Origin: Vogesella sp. XCS3
GTDB lineage: Bacteria > Pseudomonadota > Gammaproteobacteria > Burkholderiales > Chromobacteriaceae
Reading direction: 5' to 3'
DNA: 64,000 nucleotides
Assembly (NCBI RefSeq): GCF_020616155.1
Contig: NZ_CP085530.1
Coordinates: forward strand, 3,492,501-3,556,500
Shown here: positions 20,184-28,755 of the stretch, one piece after another
Layout: the number at the start of each line of letters is the position of its first letter
Position numbering within the stretch: position 1 is the first letter of the stretch
Position numbers and translations under genes: made by a program
Notes under the pieces: model-generated
What the model was told of the DNA's origin: nothing
Databases searched by the model: none
What the model saw: the letters and a program-made list of their open reading frames with translations, nothing else

Positions 20184-20381
20184 ATGAAACAGTCGCTCAT
20201 CGTTGCTGCCCTGCTGGCCGTTGCTCTGTCCGCTTGCGGTAAAAAAGAAGAAGCTCCAGTTGAAGCTTCCGCTCCTGCTGTTGAAGCCTCCGCTCCTGCT
20301 GTTGAAGCTTCCGCTCCTGCTGCTGACGCTTCCGCTCCGGCTGCTGACGCTTCCGCTCCGGCTGCTTCCGCTGCTCAGTAA
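20184..20381 (+). CDS. Small Ala/Pro-rich lipoprotein with seven-residue repeats
   Basis: A 65-residue protein. The signal sequence ends in lipobox LSAC with lipidation Cys18, then KKEEAPV and five tandem copies of [E/D]ASAPA[V/A] (residues 27-61). It starts at 20184, not at the upstream codon at 20136. A strong extended -10 (TGCTAGAAT, about 20068-20076) precedes it and a clean terminator follows, so it is a single-gene unit with signs of high expression. No function is known to me; it resembles short surface-spacer lipoproteins. Confidence 0.8.
   Translation: MKQSLIVAALLAVALSACGKKEEAPVEASAPAVEASAPAVEASAPAADASAPAADASAPAASAAQ
20262..20366 (+). repeat. Five 21-bp tandem repeats in the lipoprotein gene
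   Basis: Units of GAAGCTTCCGCTCCTGCTGTT type, with small base differences, encode the ASAPA heptads. The unit length is a multiple of three, so copy-number change would lengthen the protein without a frameshift. Confidence 0.85.
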
Positions 20382-20690
20382 TCACGTTTTTTACGTGCTT
20401 ACATGAAAACCGGCCTTCGGGCCGGTTTTTTCTTGCCTGTCGTTTCTGTCTTGTTTCTTTCCGCGTTTCTTGCGTTGTCTTTGGCAAAGACAGCTTGTGT
20501 CGCCGCTGCTCTGTCGTAAAATATTTTCATACAAAATGGATTTTGCCCGTCCGGGCCCGTTTCGGCTGTGCCTCGATCTTGGTGGCAGGCCGCTTGCTGG
20601 GGCTGTGATATGATGGCTGCCGTTTTGAACCGCTGCGCCGGGGGCCGGTCGAAGTGGCTCACTTAATCTTTTCCAGCACCTCAGGCAGAC
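20382..20690. other. Gap between the lipoprotein gene and the DedA gene
   Basis: A terminator occupies 20406-20431. A TATGAT element at 20609-20614, preceded by TG, could be the -10 of the DedA gene. Nothing else is recognised. Confidence 0.4.
20406..20431 (+). terminator. Terminator of the lipoprotein gene
   Basis: AAAACCGGCC, TTCG tetraloop, GGCCGGTTTTTT. A textbook intrinsic terminator. Confidence 0.92.
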
Positions 20691-21311
20691 ATGGATATCC
20701 TGCAACTCCTTCTCGACTTCTTTACCGGGTATGGCTACTTCGCCGTATTCATCGTGTTGTTGGTCTGTGGTTTTGGCGTCCCCATACCTGAGGACATTAC
20801 GCTAGTCGCCGGTGGCATCATTTCCGGCCTGGGCTATACCAATGTGCACTGGATGTTTGCGGTGGGTATGGCGGGTGTACTGGCCGGCGATGGCATCATG
20901 TTTGCAGCGGGCCGTTTGTACGGCGAGCGCGTGCTGCGTTTCCGCCCTGTGGCCAAGATCATGACCCCCGAGCGTTTTGCCGCTACCCAGGAAAAGTTTG
21001 CCCGCTACGGTAACTGGGTGCTGTTTGTTGCCCGTTTTCTGCCTGGTCTGCGCTCGCCCATCTTCCTTACTGCCGGCCTGACGCGGCGTATCCCTTACTG
21101 GCGTTTTCTGATGATGGACGGTTTTGCCGCGCTGATCTCGGTGCCGGTGTGGGTGTATCTGGGGTATTTCGGCGCGCGTAACCGCGATTGGCTGATGCAC
21201 ATGGTGCACCGTGGCCAGGCCGGTATCCTGATTGCCTTGGCGCTGGCCGGGGTGGTGCTGGGTGTACTGTACTGGCGCAAGAAGCGCCTGGCAGTAAAGG
21301 CGGATGCCTGA
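20691..21311 (+). CDS. DedA-family membrane protein
   Basis: A 206-residue SNARE-associated/DedA (VTT domain) protein with several membrane segments. The family motifs are visible: GFGVPIPEDITLVAGG near residues 27-42, a GDGIMFAAGRLYG stretch, and the conserved basic region FVARFLPGLRSPIFLTAG. DedA proteins act in undecaprenyl phosphate or phospholipid flipping and membrane potential; the role of this member is inferred. The GTTGGCCGCA word lies directly after the stop codon. Confidence 0.9.
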   Translation: MDILQLLLDFFTGYGYFAVFIVLLVCGFGVPIPEDITLVAGGIISGLGYTNVHWMFAVGMAGVLAGDGIMFAAGRLYGERVLRFRPVAKIMTPERFAATQEKFARYGNWVLFVARFLPGLRSPIFLTAGLTRRIPYWRFLMMDGFAALISVPVWVYLGYFGARNRDWLMHMVHRGQAGILIALALAGVVLGVLYWRKKRLAVKADA

Positions 21312-21321
21312 GTTGGCCGCA
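21312..21321 (+). repeat. GTTGGCCGCA word after the DedA gene
   Basis: One exact copy between the DedA stop codon and its terminator. It is intergenic, so it is not there for protein coding. Confidence 0.8.
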
Positions 21322-21327
21322 TGCATG

Positions 21328-21362
21328 AAAAACGCCCCGGGCTAAAGCGGCGGGGCGTTTTT
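21328..21362. terminator. Bidirectional terminator between DedA and FKBP genes
   Basis: AAAAACGCCCCG and CGGGGCGTTTTT flank a short loop. Convergent genes lie on both sides. Confidence 0.85.
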
Positions 21363-21376
21363 CATGGCAGGCCGGC

Positions 21377-21703
21377 TTAGCCTACCTGTAGCAGTTCCAC
21401 TTCGAATACCAGGGTGGCATTCGGCGGGATAACGCCGCCAGCGCCGCGTGCGCCATAACCTAGCTCGGATGGAATGGTCAGTTTGCGTTTGCCACCTACT
21501 TTCATGCCCAGTACACCCTGATCCCAGCCCTTGATCACGTAGCCTTCGCCCAGCGGGAAGCTGAACGGCTGGAAACGGTCTTTGCTGGAGTCGAATTTGG
21601 TGCCGTCAGTCAGCCAGCCGGTGTAGTGCACGGTGACTTCTTCGCCTGCGACTGCTTCTTTACCTTCGCCTGTCACCAGATCTTCGATGATCAGTTCTGC
21701 CAT
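21377..21703 (-). CDS. FKBP-type peptidyl-prolyl cis-trans isomerase
   Basis: A 108-residue single-domain FKBP12-like isomerase. It has [18 protein letters not shown], the active-site [20 protein letters not shown] and the C-terminal [14 protein letters not shown]. No signal peptide, so cytosolic. Start 21703 (MAELIIEDL) matches the family; extra codons up to 21754 do not. Confidence 0.95.
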   Translation of the reverse strand: MAELIIEDLVTGEGKEAVAGEEVTVHYTGWLTDGTKFDSSKDRFQPFSFPLGEGYVIKGWDQGVLGMKVGGKRKLTIPSELGYGARGAGGVIPPNATLVFEVELLQVG

Positions 21704-21845
21704 TGTGATGCCCTTCGTTACCGCATTGATCAGGGTGCGTATTCTATCAGCCATGGTGCGGGCTGTGGGTGACTGCTTTTGTATATGCCAATCAGTATCT
21801 TATAAAAAAGTATTGGCTAACTGACAGAAGCACTAAAGGGGTGGA

Positions 21846-22625
21846 ATGATGACGCTACTTTGTCTGGCGACGCGGCAGCATATTGTGGTGCAGCGCCAGG
21901 GTTTGGCCGCTCCTTTGCGCTGGCTGAAACTGGGGTGGCGTGATTTGCAGCGCACGCCTGCCGATGCCTTGTTATACGGTGCAATGTACGTGTTGATGGC
22001 CTATGGCCTGGCGTACCTGCTGCAGTATTTTCCGGAAATGGCCCTGGCTTTGGGGTGTGCCTGCTGGCTAGTGGGGCCGTTTCTGGCTGCCGGGCTTTAC
22101 GATATCGCCAGGCAGCAGCAGGCTTTTAATGGTGGCCGCGTGATGCTGCTGCATAGCGTGCTGGCCTGGCGTGCCAACCCGGGGGCGTTGGCGCTGTATG
22201 GCTGTGCGATGGCGCTGTTGTCGTGTGCCTGGGGCGCCAGCTCGATGCTGCTGTTTGCCTTGTTTGACCAGGGCCGGCTACCCCGGCTGGATGCCCTGCT
22301 GCCGGGCTTGCTGCAGGGCGATAACCTGGCGCTGTTATTGAGCTGGGGCGCCATATCGCTGCTGTTTGTACTGTTCGTGCTGGCGCTGAGTATTTGCACC
22401 TGCGCCATGTTGCTGGACAAGGAAATAGACGTGGTCACGGCCATGCAAGCCAGCCTGCAAGTCGTTGGCCGCAACGGGGTGACGATGGTGGTATGGGCCG
22501 CTATGATCGTGGCACTTGTTGCGATAGGCTTGGCCAGCCAGTTTGTCGGGCTGCTGCTGGTGGCCCCGCTATTGGGCTTGTCCAGCTGGCATGCCTATCG
22601 CGCCCTTATTTCCTACGAATGCTGA
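21846..22625 (+). CDS. DUF2189 membrane protein
   Basis: A 259-residue protein with about six hydrophobic segments and a DUF2189-like pattern (WLKLGWRDLQRTPADALLYGAMYVLM). It has ATG codons at 21846 and 21849. The next gene begins 7 bases after its stop, suggesting co-transcription. Function unknown. One GTTGGCCGCA copy lies at 22464. Confidence 0.82.
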   Translation: MMTLLCLATRQHIVVQRQGLAAPLRWLKLGWRDLQRTPADALLYGAMYVLMAYGLAYLLQYFPEMALALGCACWLVGPFLAAGLYDIARQQQAFNGGRVMLLHSVLAWRANPGALALYGCAMALLSCAWGASSMLLFALFDQGRLPRLDALLPGLLQGDNLALLLSWGAISLLFVLFVLALSICTCAMLLDKEIDVVTAMQASLQVVGRNGVTMVVWAAMIVALVAIGLASQFVGLLLVAPLLGLSSWHAYRALISYEC

Positions 22626-22632
22626 ACCCGCC

Positions 22633-23586
22633 ATGACCCCTTTGCGTATTGTGTTTCTGGATCGTGACAGCCTGCCTGTGCCGCTGCCGGCTTTCCCGTT
22701 TGCTCATCATTGTGTCGAGTATGCGGCCAGTGGTCGTGACGATATCGTCGCCCGTTGCGCCGATGCCGATGTGGTCATCACCAATAAAGTGCCGTTCGAC
22801 GCGGCTACCCTGGCAGCGCTGCCGCAGCTGAAAATGCTGGCGATTGCGGCTACCGGCTACAACCACATCGATATCGACGCCTGCCGTCGCCAAGGCGTGG
22901 CGGTAGCCAATATCCGGCATTACGGTGACGACACGGTCGCCGAGCACGCTTTCATGCTGATGATGGCGCTGATGCGCAATCTGCCGGCCTACCAGCGCGA
23001 TGTGGCGGCTGGAGTCTGGCAGAACGCGCCGCAGTTCTGCCACTTTGGCGCACCTATCCGCGATTTGCAGGGCGCGACGCTGGGTATCTTCGGTAGTGGC
23101 GGCATTGGCCAGGCCATGGCCAGCCGCGCGCGGGCTTTTGGCATGCAGGTACAGTTTGGCGAACGCAAGGGCGCGGGCGTAGTGCGTGATGGCTATGTGT
23201 CGTTCGATACCTTGCTGGCGACCTCCGACGTGATTTCGCTGCATTGCCCGCTGAATGACAGCACGCGCAACCTGATCGCCCAGCCCGAGCTGATGGCGAT
23301 GAAGCCGGGTGTCATCCTGGTGAATACAGCCCGCGGCGGCCTGGTGGACGAAGACGCGCTGGTGGCTGCCTTGAAATACGGCCAGATCGGTGGCGCCGGT
23401 TTCGATGTGCTGTCGGTAGAGCCACCGCGCGAGGGCAACCCTTTGTTAAAAGCGCGTCTGCCGCATCTGATTGTTACACCGCACGTGGGCTGGGCCAGCC
23501 GTGAAGCCATGGGCAGGTTGGCCGCACAGCTGGTGGCCAATATCGCAGCCTGGCAGCAAGGCCAGCACCAGAACAGGCTGGATTAA
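22633..23586 (+). CDS. D-2-hydroxyacid dehydrogenase (glycerate/hydroxypyruvate type)
   Basis: A 317-residue NAD-dependent D-isomer 2-hydroxyacid dehydrogenase. The Rossmann loop is GIFGSGGIGQAMASRA. The catalytic triad is Arg in NTARGGLVDE, Glu in DVLSVEPP and His in TPHVGWAS. It is most like glycerate dehydrogenase (HprA), but the substrate cannot be fixed. Start 22633 follows homology. An AGGTTGGCCGCA copy (23515) encodes Arg-Leu-Ala-Ala. Confidence 0.9.
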   Translation: MTPLRIVFLDRDSLPVPLPAFPFAHHCVEYAASGRDDIVARCADADVVITNKVPFDAATLAALPQLKMLAIAATGYNHIDIDACRRQGVAVANIRHYGDDTVAEHAFMLMMALMRNLPAYQRDVAAGVWQNAPQFCHFGAPIRDLQGATLGIFGSGGIGQAMASRARAFGMQVQFGERKGAGVVRDGYVSFDTLLATSDVISLHCPLNDSTRNLIAQPELMAMKPGVILVNTARGGLVDEDALVAALKYGQIGGAGFDVLSVEPPREGNPLLKARLPHLIVTPHVGWASREAMGRLAAQLVANIAAWQQGQHQNRLD

Positions 23587-23615
23587 GCAACAAACTCTGT
23601 AGACCCGGTAGCGAC

Positions 23616-23641
23616 AAAAAACCCGCAAAGCGGGTTTTTTT
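23616..23641 (+). terminator. Terminator after the hydroxyacid dehydrogenase gene
   Basis: AAAAACCCGC, AAAG loop, GCGGGTTTTTTT. It insulates the following lipid operon from upstream transcription. Confidence 0.9.
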
Positions 23642-23642
23642 A

Positions 23643-23671
23643 TTGAACTAATCTATTTTGTACAGTACAAA
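23643..23671 (+). promoter_or_regulatory. Promoter of the lipid-modification operon
   Basis: TTGAAC (23643-23648) and TACAAA (23666-23671) stand 17 bases apart. The spacer and -10 contain a perfect palindrome (next entry). Transcription would start about 60 bases before the first gene. Confidence 0.55.
23658..23670. promoter_or_regulatory. Palindromic operator candidate TTGTACAGTACAA
   Basis: A perfect 6+1+6 inverted repeat overlapping the putative -10. It contains TGTACA, a core reported for LitR/CarH-type MerR regulators. A GTACAA half-site recurs at 30515-30520, nine bases in front of the regulator gene at the operon end. Binding by that regulator is inference. Confidence 0.55.
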
Positions 23672-23735
23672 GCATAAACAAAACCACAATTATCCGGTGT
23701 TGCCTGTCGGTAGCACCAGACACAAGGAAGTCAGC

Positions 23736-25046
23736 ATGCACATTGCAGTAGCGGGAGCGGGCATCGCAGGCCTGTCGGCAGCTTGGTTACTGGCCCGTAG
23801 CGGCCATGAAGTTACCCTGTTTGAGGCGGGTAGCTATGCCGGTGGCCATAGCAATACGGTGGACGTCACGTTGGATGGCGTGACTGCCCCGGTGGATACC
23901 GGCTTTCTGGTGCACAACGACCGCACCTATCCCAACCTGATTCGTCTGTTCGCCCTGCTGGGGGTGCCGGTGTATCACACCGAAATGACGTTTTCGGTAG
24001 CGCTGGACCAGGAAAAGCTGGAATGGGCCGGCAGCGACCTGTTTACCCTGTTTGCCCAGAAGCGCAACCTGCTGCGCCCGGCGTTCTGGCATATGCTGCG
24101 CGACATTCTGCGCCTGCACCGTCAGGCCCCGGCCTTGCGTGACGAGGCGCGCGCCACTGGCGACACGCTGGGCCAGCTGCTGAACCGTCACGGCTACGGC
24201 CAAGCGCTGCGCGACTGGTACCTGCTGCCTATGGGCGCGGCCATCTGGTCCAGCTCCACCCGCGATATGGCGGCCTTTCCAGCCGCGACTTTCTTTGATT
24301 TCTGTCTGAACCACGGCCTGATGCAGGTGCTGGACCGCCCGCAGTGGAAAACCGTGCGAGGCGGCTCGCGTGTCTACGTACAGCGCATGCTGCAAGACTT
24401 GCCCGGCCTGCGGCTGGATAGCCCGGTGCAGCGTGTACAGCGCGATGCCCACGGCGTGACCGTGCATAGCCGCCACGGCGAGGAGCGCTTCGACCACCTG
24501 GTGCTGGCCTGCCACAGCGACCAGGCGCTGGCTCTGCTTGCCGACGCCAGCCCGGCGGAAACCGACGTACTGTCACGGCTGCGCTATCAGCCCAACCGCG
24601 CCGTGTTGCACACCGACGCCAGCTTCCTGCCCCAGCGCCAGCAAGCCTGGGCGGCGTGGAATTACCGCGTTGGCAGGGCAGGGGAGAGCGATACGCCGGT
24701 AATGGTGAGCTATCTGCTTAACACGCTGCAGCAGTTGCCGTTCCAGCAGCCCGTTATCGTTACGCTGAACCCCTACCGCCAGCCGCAGGGCGTGCTGGCC
24801 GAGTTCGACTACGCCCACCCGGTATTCGACCGTGATGCCATTGCCGCACAGCAGGCGCTGGCGCAGATCCAGGGCCGCCAGCGCACCTGGTTTGCCGGTG
24901 CGTGGGCCGGCTACGGTTTTCATGAAGACGGCCTCAAGGCCGGCATGGCCGTGGCCCAGGGGTTGGGAGCTACCGTGCCGTGGGACATCAGCCAGCCGGT
25001 GGCCGCGCATGCGCCGCTGCCGCAGCTGGCCGGTGCCGCAACATGA
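23736..25046 (+). CDS. FAD-dependent amine-oxidase-like protein (COG2907; UfaD-like candidate)
   Basis: A 436-residue flavoprotein. The N-terminal dinucleotide loop is GAGIAGLSAAWLLARSGHEV, followed by FEAGSYAGGHSNTV. The C-terminal FAD contact is FAGAWAGYGFHEDGLKAG. This COG2907 family is typically encoded beside DUF1365 and CFA-synthase-like genes. In Rhodobacter sphaeroides a relative is implicated in furan fatty acid formation as a desaturase. Start 23736 follows AAGGAAGTCAGC. It is the first gene of a tightly overlapping eight-gene operon. Confidence 0.85.
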   Translation: MHIAVAGAGIAGLSAAWLLARSGHEVTLFEAGSYAGGHSNTVDVTLDGVTAPVDTGFLVHNDRTYPNLIRLFALLGVPVYHTEMTFSVALDQEKLEWAGSDLFTLFAQKRNLLRPAFWHMLRDILRLHRQAPALRDEARATGDTLGQLLNRHGYGQALRDWYLLPMGAAIWSSSTRDMAAFPAATFFDFCLNHGLMQVLDRPQWKTVRGGSRVYVQRMLQDLPGLRLDSPVQRVQRDAHGVTVHSRHGEERFDHLVLACHSDQALALLADASPAETDVLSRLRYQPNRAVLHTDASFLPQRQQAWAAWNYRVGRAGESDTPVMVSYLLNTLQQLPFQQPVIVTLNPYRQPQGVLAEFDYAHPVFDRDAIAAQQALAQIQGRQRTWFAGAWAGYGFHEDGLKAGMAVAQGLGATVPWDISQPVAAHAPLPQLAGAAT

Positions 25047-25801
25047 GCGTGCAGCTGTACGCCGGGCAGGTATGGCACGGCCGCCGCCGCCCGGCGCAAC
25101 ACCAGTTTGCCTACCGCCACAGCTGGGTTGCGGTGAGCCTGCCCGAGGGGGACGTAGCGCAACACCGCCTGGCACCCGGCGTGCGCTGGCTACGCCGCCG
25201 CCACGGCCCGCGTGATGGTAGCGCCCTGTGGCCGTGGCTCACGCAAAGGTTGGCCGCAGCCGGCTTTCACGATGCCAGCCGCATCGAGCTGCACACCCTG
25301 CCCGGCGTGCTGGGCTACGCCTTCAACCCGGTGAGCTTTTACCTGGTATTCGACCGCACCGCCGCGCTGCGGGCGGTATGGGTGGAAGTCAGCAATACCT
25401 TTGGCCAGCATCATGACTACTGCGTACACCACCCGGACTGGCGCCCGCTACAGGCGCGCGACAGCTTTACCGCGCCCAAAGCGCTGCATGTGTCGCCGTT
25501 TTTCCAGGTGGAAGGCAGCTACCGCTTTCGCTTTGCCCGCCAGGCTGACGGCTGCTTCAGTGTACGCATTGCCTATAGCCGCGATGATGCCAACACCGAC
25601 TTTGTCGCCACCCAGCAAGGTTGGCCGCAGCCGCCGGGTGCCGCCAGGGTATGGCAGCTGGTGCTGGGCTGCGCCACGCTGACCTTTGCCGTGTGGGCGC
25701 GCATCCACTGGCAGGCGCTGCAGCTATGGCGCAAACGTGTTCCCTTTTTTGGCAAACAAGGCGTGCCCGCCACGCCGCCCACCGATTCCCGGAGTGTGTG
25801 A
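25043..25801 (+). CDS. DUF1365 protein
   Basis: A 252-residue protein of the DUF1365 family (COG3496), recognised by the N-terminal YAGQVWHGRRRPAQHQFAYR pattern and by LGYAFNPVSFYLVFD and FTAPKALHVSPFF. Its ATG overlaps the previous stop by four bases. The biochemical role is unknown, but it almost always accompanies COG2907 and a CFA-type enzyme, implying a part in fatty acyl chain modification. It holds two exact AGGTTGGCCGCA copies in different reading frames (25247 as RLAA, 25618 as GWPQ). Confidence 0.9.
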   Translation: MSVQLYAGQVWHGRRRPAQHQFAYRHSWVAVSLPEGDVAQHRLAPGVRWLRRRHGPRDGSALWPWLTQRLAAAGFHDASRIELHTLPGVLGYAFNPVSFYLVFDRTAALRAVWVEVSNTFGQHHDYCVHHPDWRPLQARDSFTAPKALHVSPFFQVEGSYRFRFARQADGCFSVRIAYSRDDANTDFVATQQGWPQPPGAARVWQLVLGCATLTFAVWARIHWQALQLWRKRVPFFGKQGVPATPPTDSRSV

Positions 25802-27021
25802 TGACGACCCTGAGCCCTTCCCTGAACCCGCAGGCGCTGCGCGCGCCATGGTACGCCCGCCCGCTACTGGCTGGCCTGAGCCGGCTGCTGTACGGCCAGC
25901 TATTGCTGGTGGGCCCGGATGGCAGCCAGCAGCGGTACAGTGGCCGCCACGCAGGCCTGGATGCCGCCCTGCACATTCACGACTGGCGCGCCCTGCGCCG
26001 CATTGCCCTGGCTGGTGACATTGGCCTGGCCGAAGCCTGGCGCGATGGCCAGGTCAGCTCGCCCGACTGGGTAGCGCTGATGCGCCTGGCGCTACAGAAT
26101 GAGGCGGCGGTCGAGCAGGCCATCCACGGCAGCTGGCTGGGCAAGGTAGGCTACCTGCTGCGCCACCTGACCCGCGCCAATACGCGCAAGGGCAGCCGGC
26201 GCAATATCCACGCCCATTACGACCTGGGTAACGAGTTTTACAAGCTGTGGCTGGACCCCAGCATGAGCTACTCCTCGGCGGTATTTGACGGTAACTACCG
26301 CCAGAGCCTGGAATCGGCGCAGTGGGCCAAGTACGAGCGCATCCTGCAGCGGCTGGATGCCCAGCCCGGGGAGCGTATTCTGGAAATCGGCTGTGGCTGG
26401 GGCGGCTTTGCCGAGTACGCCATCCGCACCCGTGGTGTACACCTTACCGGGGTGACGCTGTCTACCGAGCAGCTAGCCTGGGCGCAGCAAAGGTTGGCCG
26501 CAGCGGGTATGGCACAGCAGGCAGACCTGCGCCTGCAGGACTACCGCGATATTGACGGCGAGTTCGACCATATCGTGTCCATCGAAATGCTGGAGGCGGT
26601 AGGCGAGCGCTGGTGGCCGTCCTACTTCGCCACCCTGCGCGCGCGGCTCAAGCCCGGCGGCAAGGCGGTGGTACAGGTGATTACCATTGGCGACGAGTAC
26701 TTTGCGCGCTATCGCAGCAGCACCGACTTCATCCAGCAGTTCATCTTTCCTGGCGGCATGCTGCCCTCGCCCGGCCAGCTGGACCAGCATATTGCCAATG
26801 CCGGCCTGCGCCTGAGCGACCGCTACACCTTTGGTGCCGATTACGCCGAAACGCTGCGCCGCTGGCTGGCAGACTTCGACGCCGTGCAGCTGCGCGTGCG
26901 CGCCCAGGGATTTGACGAGGCTTTTGTGCGGCTGTGGCAGTTTTACTTCTACTACTGCATTGCCGGCTTTGACGCCGGGCGCACCGATGTGTGCCAGCTG
27001 GAGATGACACGTCATGTCTAG
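25801..27021 (+). CDS. cfa: Cyclopropane-fatty-acid-synthase-like phospholipid methyltransferase
   Basis: A 406-residue SAM-dependent enzyme acting on double bonds of membrane acyl chains. It has HYDLGNEFYKLWLD, MSYSSAVF, SAM loop LEIGCGWGGFAE, and SIEMLEAVGERWW. The active-site segment is YRSSTDFIQQFIFPGG. The true start is ATG 25801 (TGATG overlap with DUF1365); the open frame to 25621 is a shadow. Context with COG2907 allows a UfaM-like role (11-methyl/furan fatty acids) instead of simple cyclopropanation. Confidence 0.92.
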   Translation: MTTLSPSLNPQALRAPWYARPLLAGLSRLLYGQLLLVGPDGSQQRYSGRHAGLDAALHIHDWRALRRIALAGDIGLAEAWRDGQVSSPDWVALMRLALQNEAAVEQAIHGSWLGKVGYLLRHLTRANTRKGSRRNIHAHYDLGNEFYKLWLDPSMSYSSAVFDGNYRQSLESAQWAKYERILQRLDAQPGERILEIGCGWGGFAEYAIRTRGVHLTGVTLSTEQLAWAQQRLAAAGMAQQADLRLQDYRDIDGEFDHIVSIEMLEAVGERWWPSYFATLRARLKPGGKAVVQVITIGDEYFARYRSSTDFIQQFIFPGGMLPSPGQLDQHIANAGLRLSDRYTFGADYAETLRRWLADFDAVQLRVRAQGFDEAFVRLWQFYFYYCIAGFDAGRTDVCQLEMTRHV

Positions 27022-27526
27022 ATGGGTGGCTACCGGCGCCTTGCTCGCCGGCTTGATGGTAACGGAGGTCGTCATGGCCCTGCCTGCAGAGCTCGCTAAC
27101 CTGCGCCCGCTGGGGCAGGGCAATTTGCGTTGGTTCGGTTTCAAGCTGTACGACGCCACGCTGTATACCCAGCAGGGCCAGGCGTTTGACTGGGCGCGGC
27201 CGTTTGCCCTGTCGCTGCGCTACGCCCGCGATATCCCGTCGGCCAAGATCGTGCAGGTCAGCCTGGAAGAAATGCAGCGCTACGGCCTGCCGGAAAACCG
27301 CCGCGCCAGCTGGCGCGATACCTTGGCCGCCGCTATTCCCGATGTGCAGCAGGGCGACGAAATTGTCGGCGCATTCGATGGCAACAGCCTGCGCTTCTGG
27401 CACAACGGCCGCCACACACGCACGGTGGACGACCCGCTGCTGGCGCGCACCTTCTTCCGCATCTGGCTAGACCCGGCCTCGCGCGCCCCCGCGTTGCGCG
27501 AGCAGCTGCTGAACGGCCGCGGATGA
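27014..27526 (+). CDS. Chalcone-isomerase-like exported protein
   Basis: A 170-residue protein with a signal peptide (about 1-22, ending MALPAE) and a chalcone_isomerase-like domain (PF16036 type): RWFGFKLYDATLYT, ALSLRYARDIPSAKIVQVS. Bacterial members are not flavonoid enzymes; fatty-acid-binding folds are related. It overlaps the cfa gene by eight bases and the next gene by four. A periplasmic role in lipid handling is an inference. Confidence 0.82.
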   Translation: MSRWVATGALLAGLMVTEVVMALPAELANLRPLGQGNLRWFGFKLYDATLYTQQGQAFDWARPFALSLRYARDIPSAKIVQVSLEEMQRYGLPENRRASWRDTLAAAIPDVQQGDEIVGAFDGNSLRFWHNGRHTRTVDDPLLARTFFRIWLDPASRAPALREQLLNGRG

Positions 27527-28755
27527 CGCCCCTGCAGCTGGCGCTGGCGGGTGTGGCCGCCATGCCGCTCGCCATGCTGGCTTTGCCGGTGTACTTGCAT
27601 TTGCCCGCGCTGTACGCCCGCGACTTTGGTATGGCGCTATCCAGCCTGGGCTTGCTGTTGTTTGTGACGCGGCTGCTGGACACCGTGCTGGACCCGCTGC
27701 TGGGGCAGTGGCAAGACCGCCTGGGGCGTGGCGCGCTGCGTCTGGCGGCAGGGTTGGCCGCCATCGCCGCCGTAGCGGGCTTTGCCTGGCTGTTGTGGCC
27801 GCAGCCTGGCTGGCCGCTGTGGCTGCAGCTGTCTGGTGCGCTGCTGCTGGTGTACCTGGCGCACGGCTGGCTCACCATCGCCCTGCTGCGCTACGGTGCC
27901 GCGCTGTGGCCCACGCCTGCCGGCCGGGCGCGTGTGGCCGCCTGGCGCGAGGGCTGGGGGCTGGCGGGTGTGCTGCTGGCGGCAGCACTGCCCGCGTGGT
28001 GGGCCGGCAGTATGGGCGAGCTGGCGGCCATGCAGCGCTTTGTCTGGGTGCTGCTGGCCTTGGTACTGCTGGCAGGGTTGGCCGCAGCCTGGGCGCCACG
28101 GCTACCGGTGCAGGCCGTACCCGAGGTGGCCGGGCAAGCCGAGCCTCCCTGGTGGCGTGATGGCGCACTGCGCGCAGCGGGTGTCGTGCTACTACTGAAT
28201 GCGGTGGCCATGGCCATACCGGCGACCTTGCTGAATTTTTACGTGGCCGATGTGTTACAGGCCAGCGCGCAGGCCGGCGTATTTTTGCTGGCCTACTTTG
28301 TGGCGGCGGGCGCGTCGCTACCCGCCTGGGTGTGGCTGGCCGACCGCATCGGCAAGGTGCGCGCCTGGCGAGCCGGTATGGCGCTGGCCCTGCTGGGTTT
28401 CATGCCGGTGCCGTTGTTGGCCGCGGGGGATAGTGCCGGCTTTACGCTGGTGTGTGTGCTGACCGGCGTGGCGCTGGGGGCAGATCTGGCCTTTGCCAGC
28501 GCGCTGGTGGCCGACGCATTGGGTGCCCGCGTACAGCAGACGGGCGGTGTGGTATTCGGCGCCGTGTCCATGCTCAACAAGCTGGCGCTGGCCGTGGCTG
28601 CCGGGGTGGCGCTGCCGCTGGCGCAGTGGGCGGGCTATGTGCCCGGCCAGGTGGCCGGAGGCCTGATGTGGGTGTACGCGGCCTTGCCGGCACTTTTCAA
28701 ATTGATGGCGTGGGGGGGCTTGCGATACCGGCCGCCCATGCAAGGAGCAGCATGA
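27523..28755 (+). CDS. MFS transporter (sugar:cation symporter-like, MFS_2)
   Basis: A 410-residue membrane protein with about 12 hydrophobic segments. It shows the MFS_2 early motif (VTRLLDTVLDPLLGQWQDR) and a central WLADRIGK loop resembling motif A. Relatives accompany COG2907/CFA clusters in other bacteria, so it may move a lipid or its precursor. The substrate is unknown. It overlaps both neighbours by four bases. Confidence 0.85.
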   Translation: MTPLQLALAGVAAMPLAMLALPVYLHLPALYARDFGMALSSLGLLLFVTRLLDTVLDPLLGQWQDRLGRGALRLAAGLAAIAAVAGFAWLLWPQPGWPLWLQLSGALLLVYLAHGWLTIALLRYGAALWPTPAGRARVAAWREGWGLAGVLLAAALPAWWAGSMGELAAMQRFVWVLLALVLLAGLAAAWAPRLPVQAVPEVAGQAEPPWWRDGALRAAGVVLLLNAVAMAIPATLLNFYVADVLQASAQAGVFLLAYFVAAGASLPAWVWLADRIGKVRAWRAGMALALLGFMPVPLLAAGDSAGFTLVCVLTGVALGADLAFASALVADALGARVQQTGGVVFGAVSMLNKLALAVAAGVALPLAQWAGYVPGQVAGGLMWVYAALPALFKLMAWGGLRYRPPMQGAA

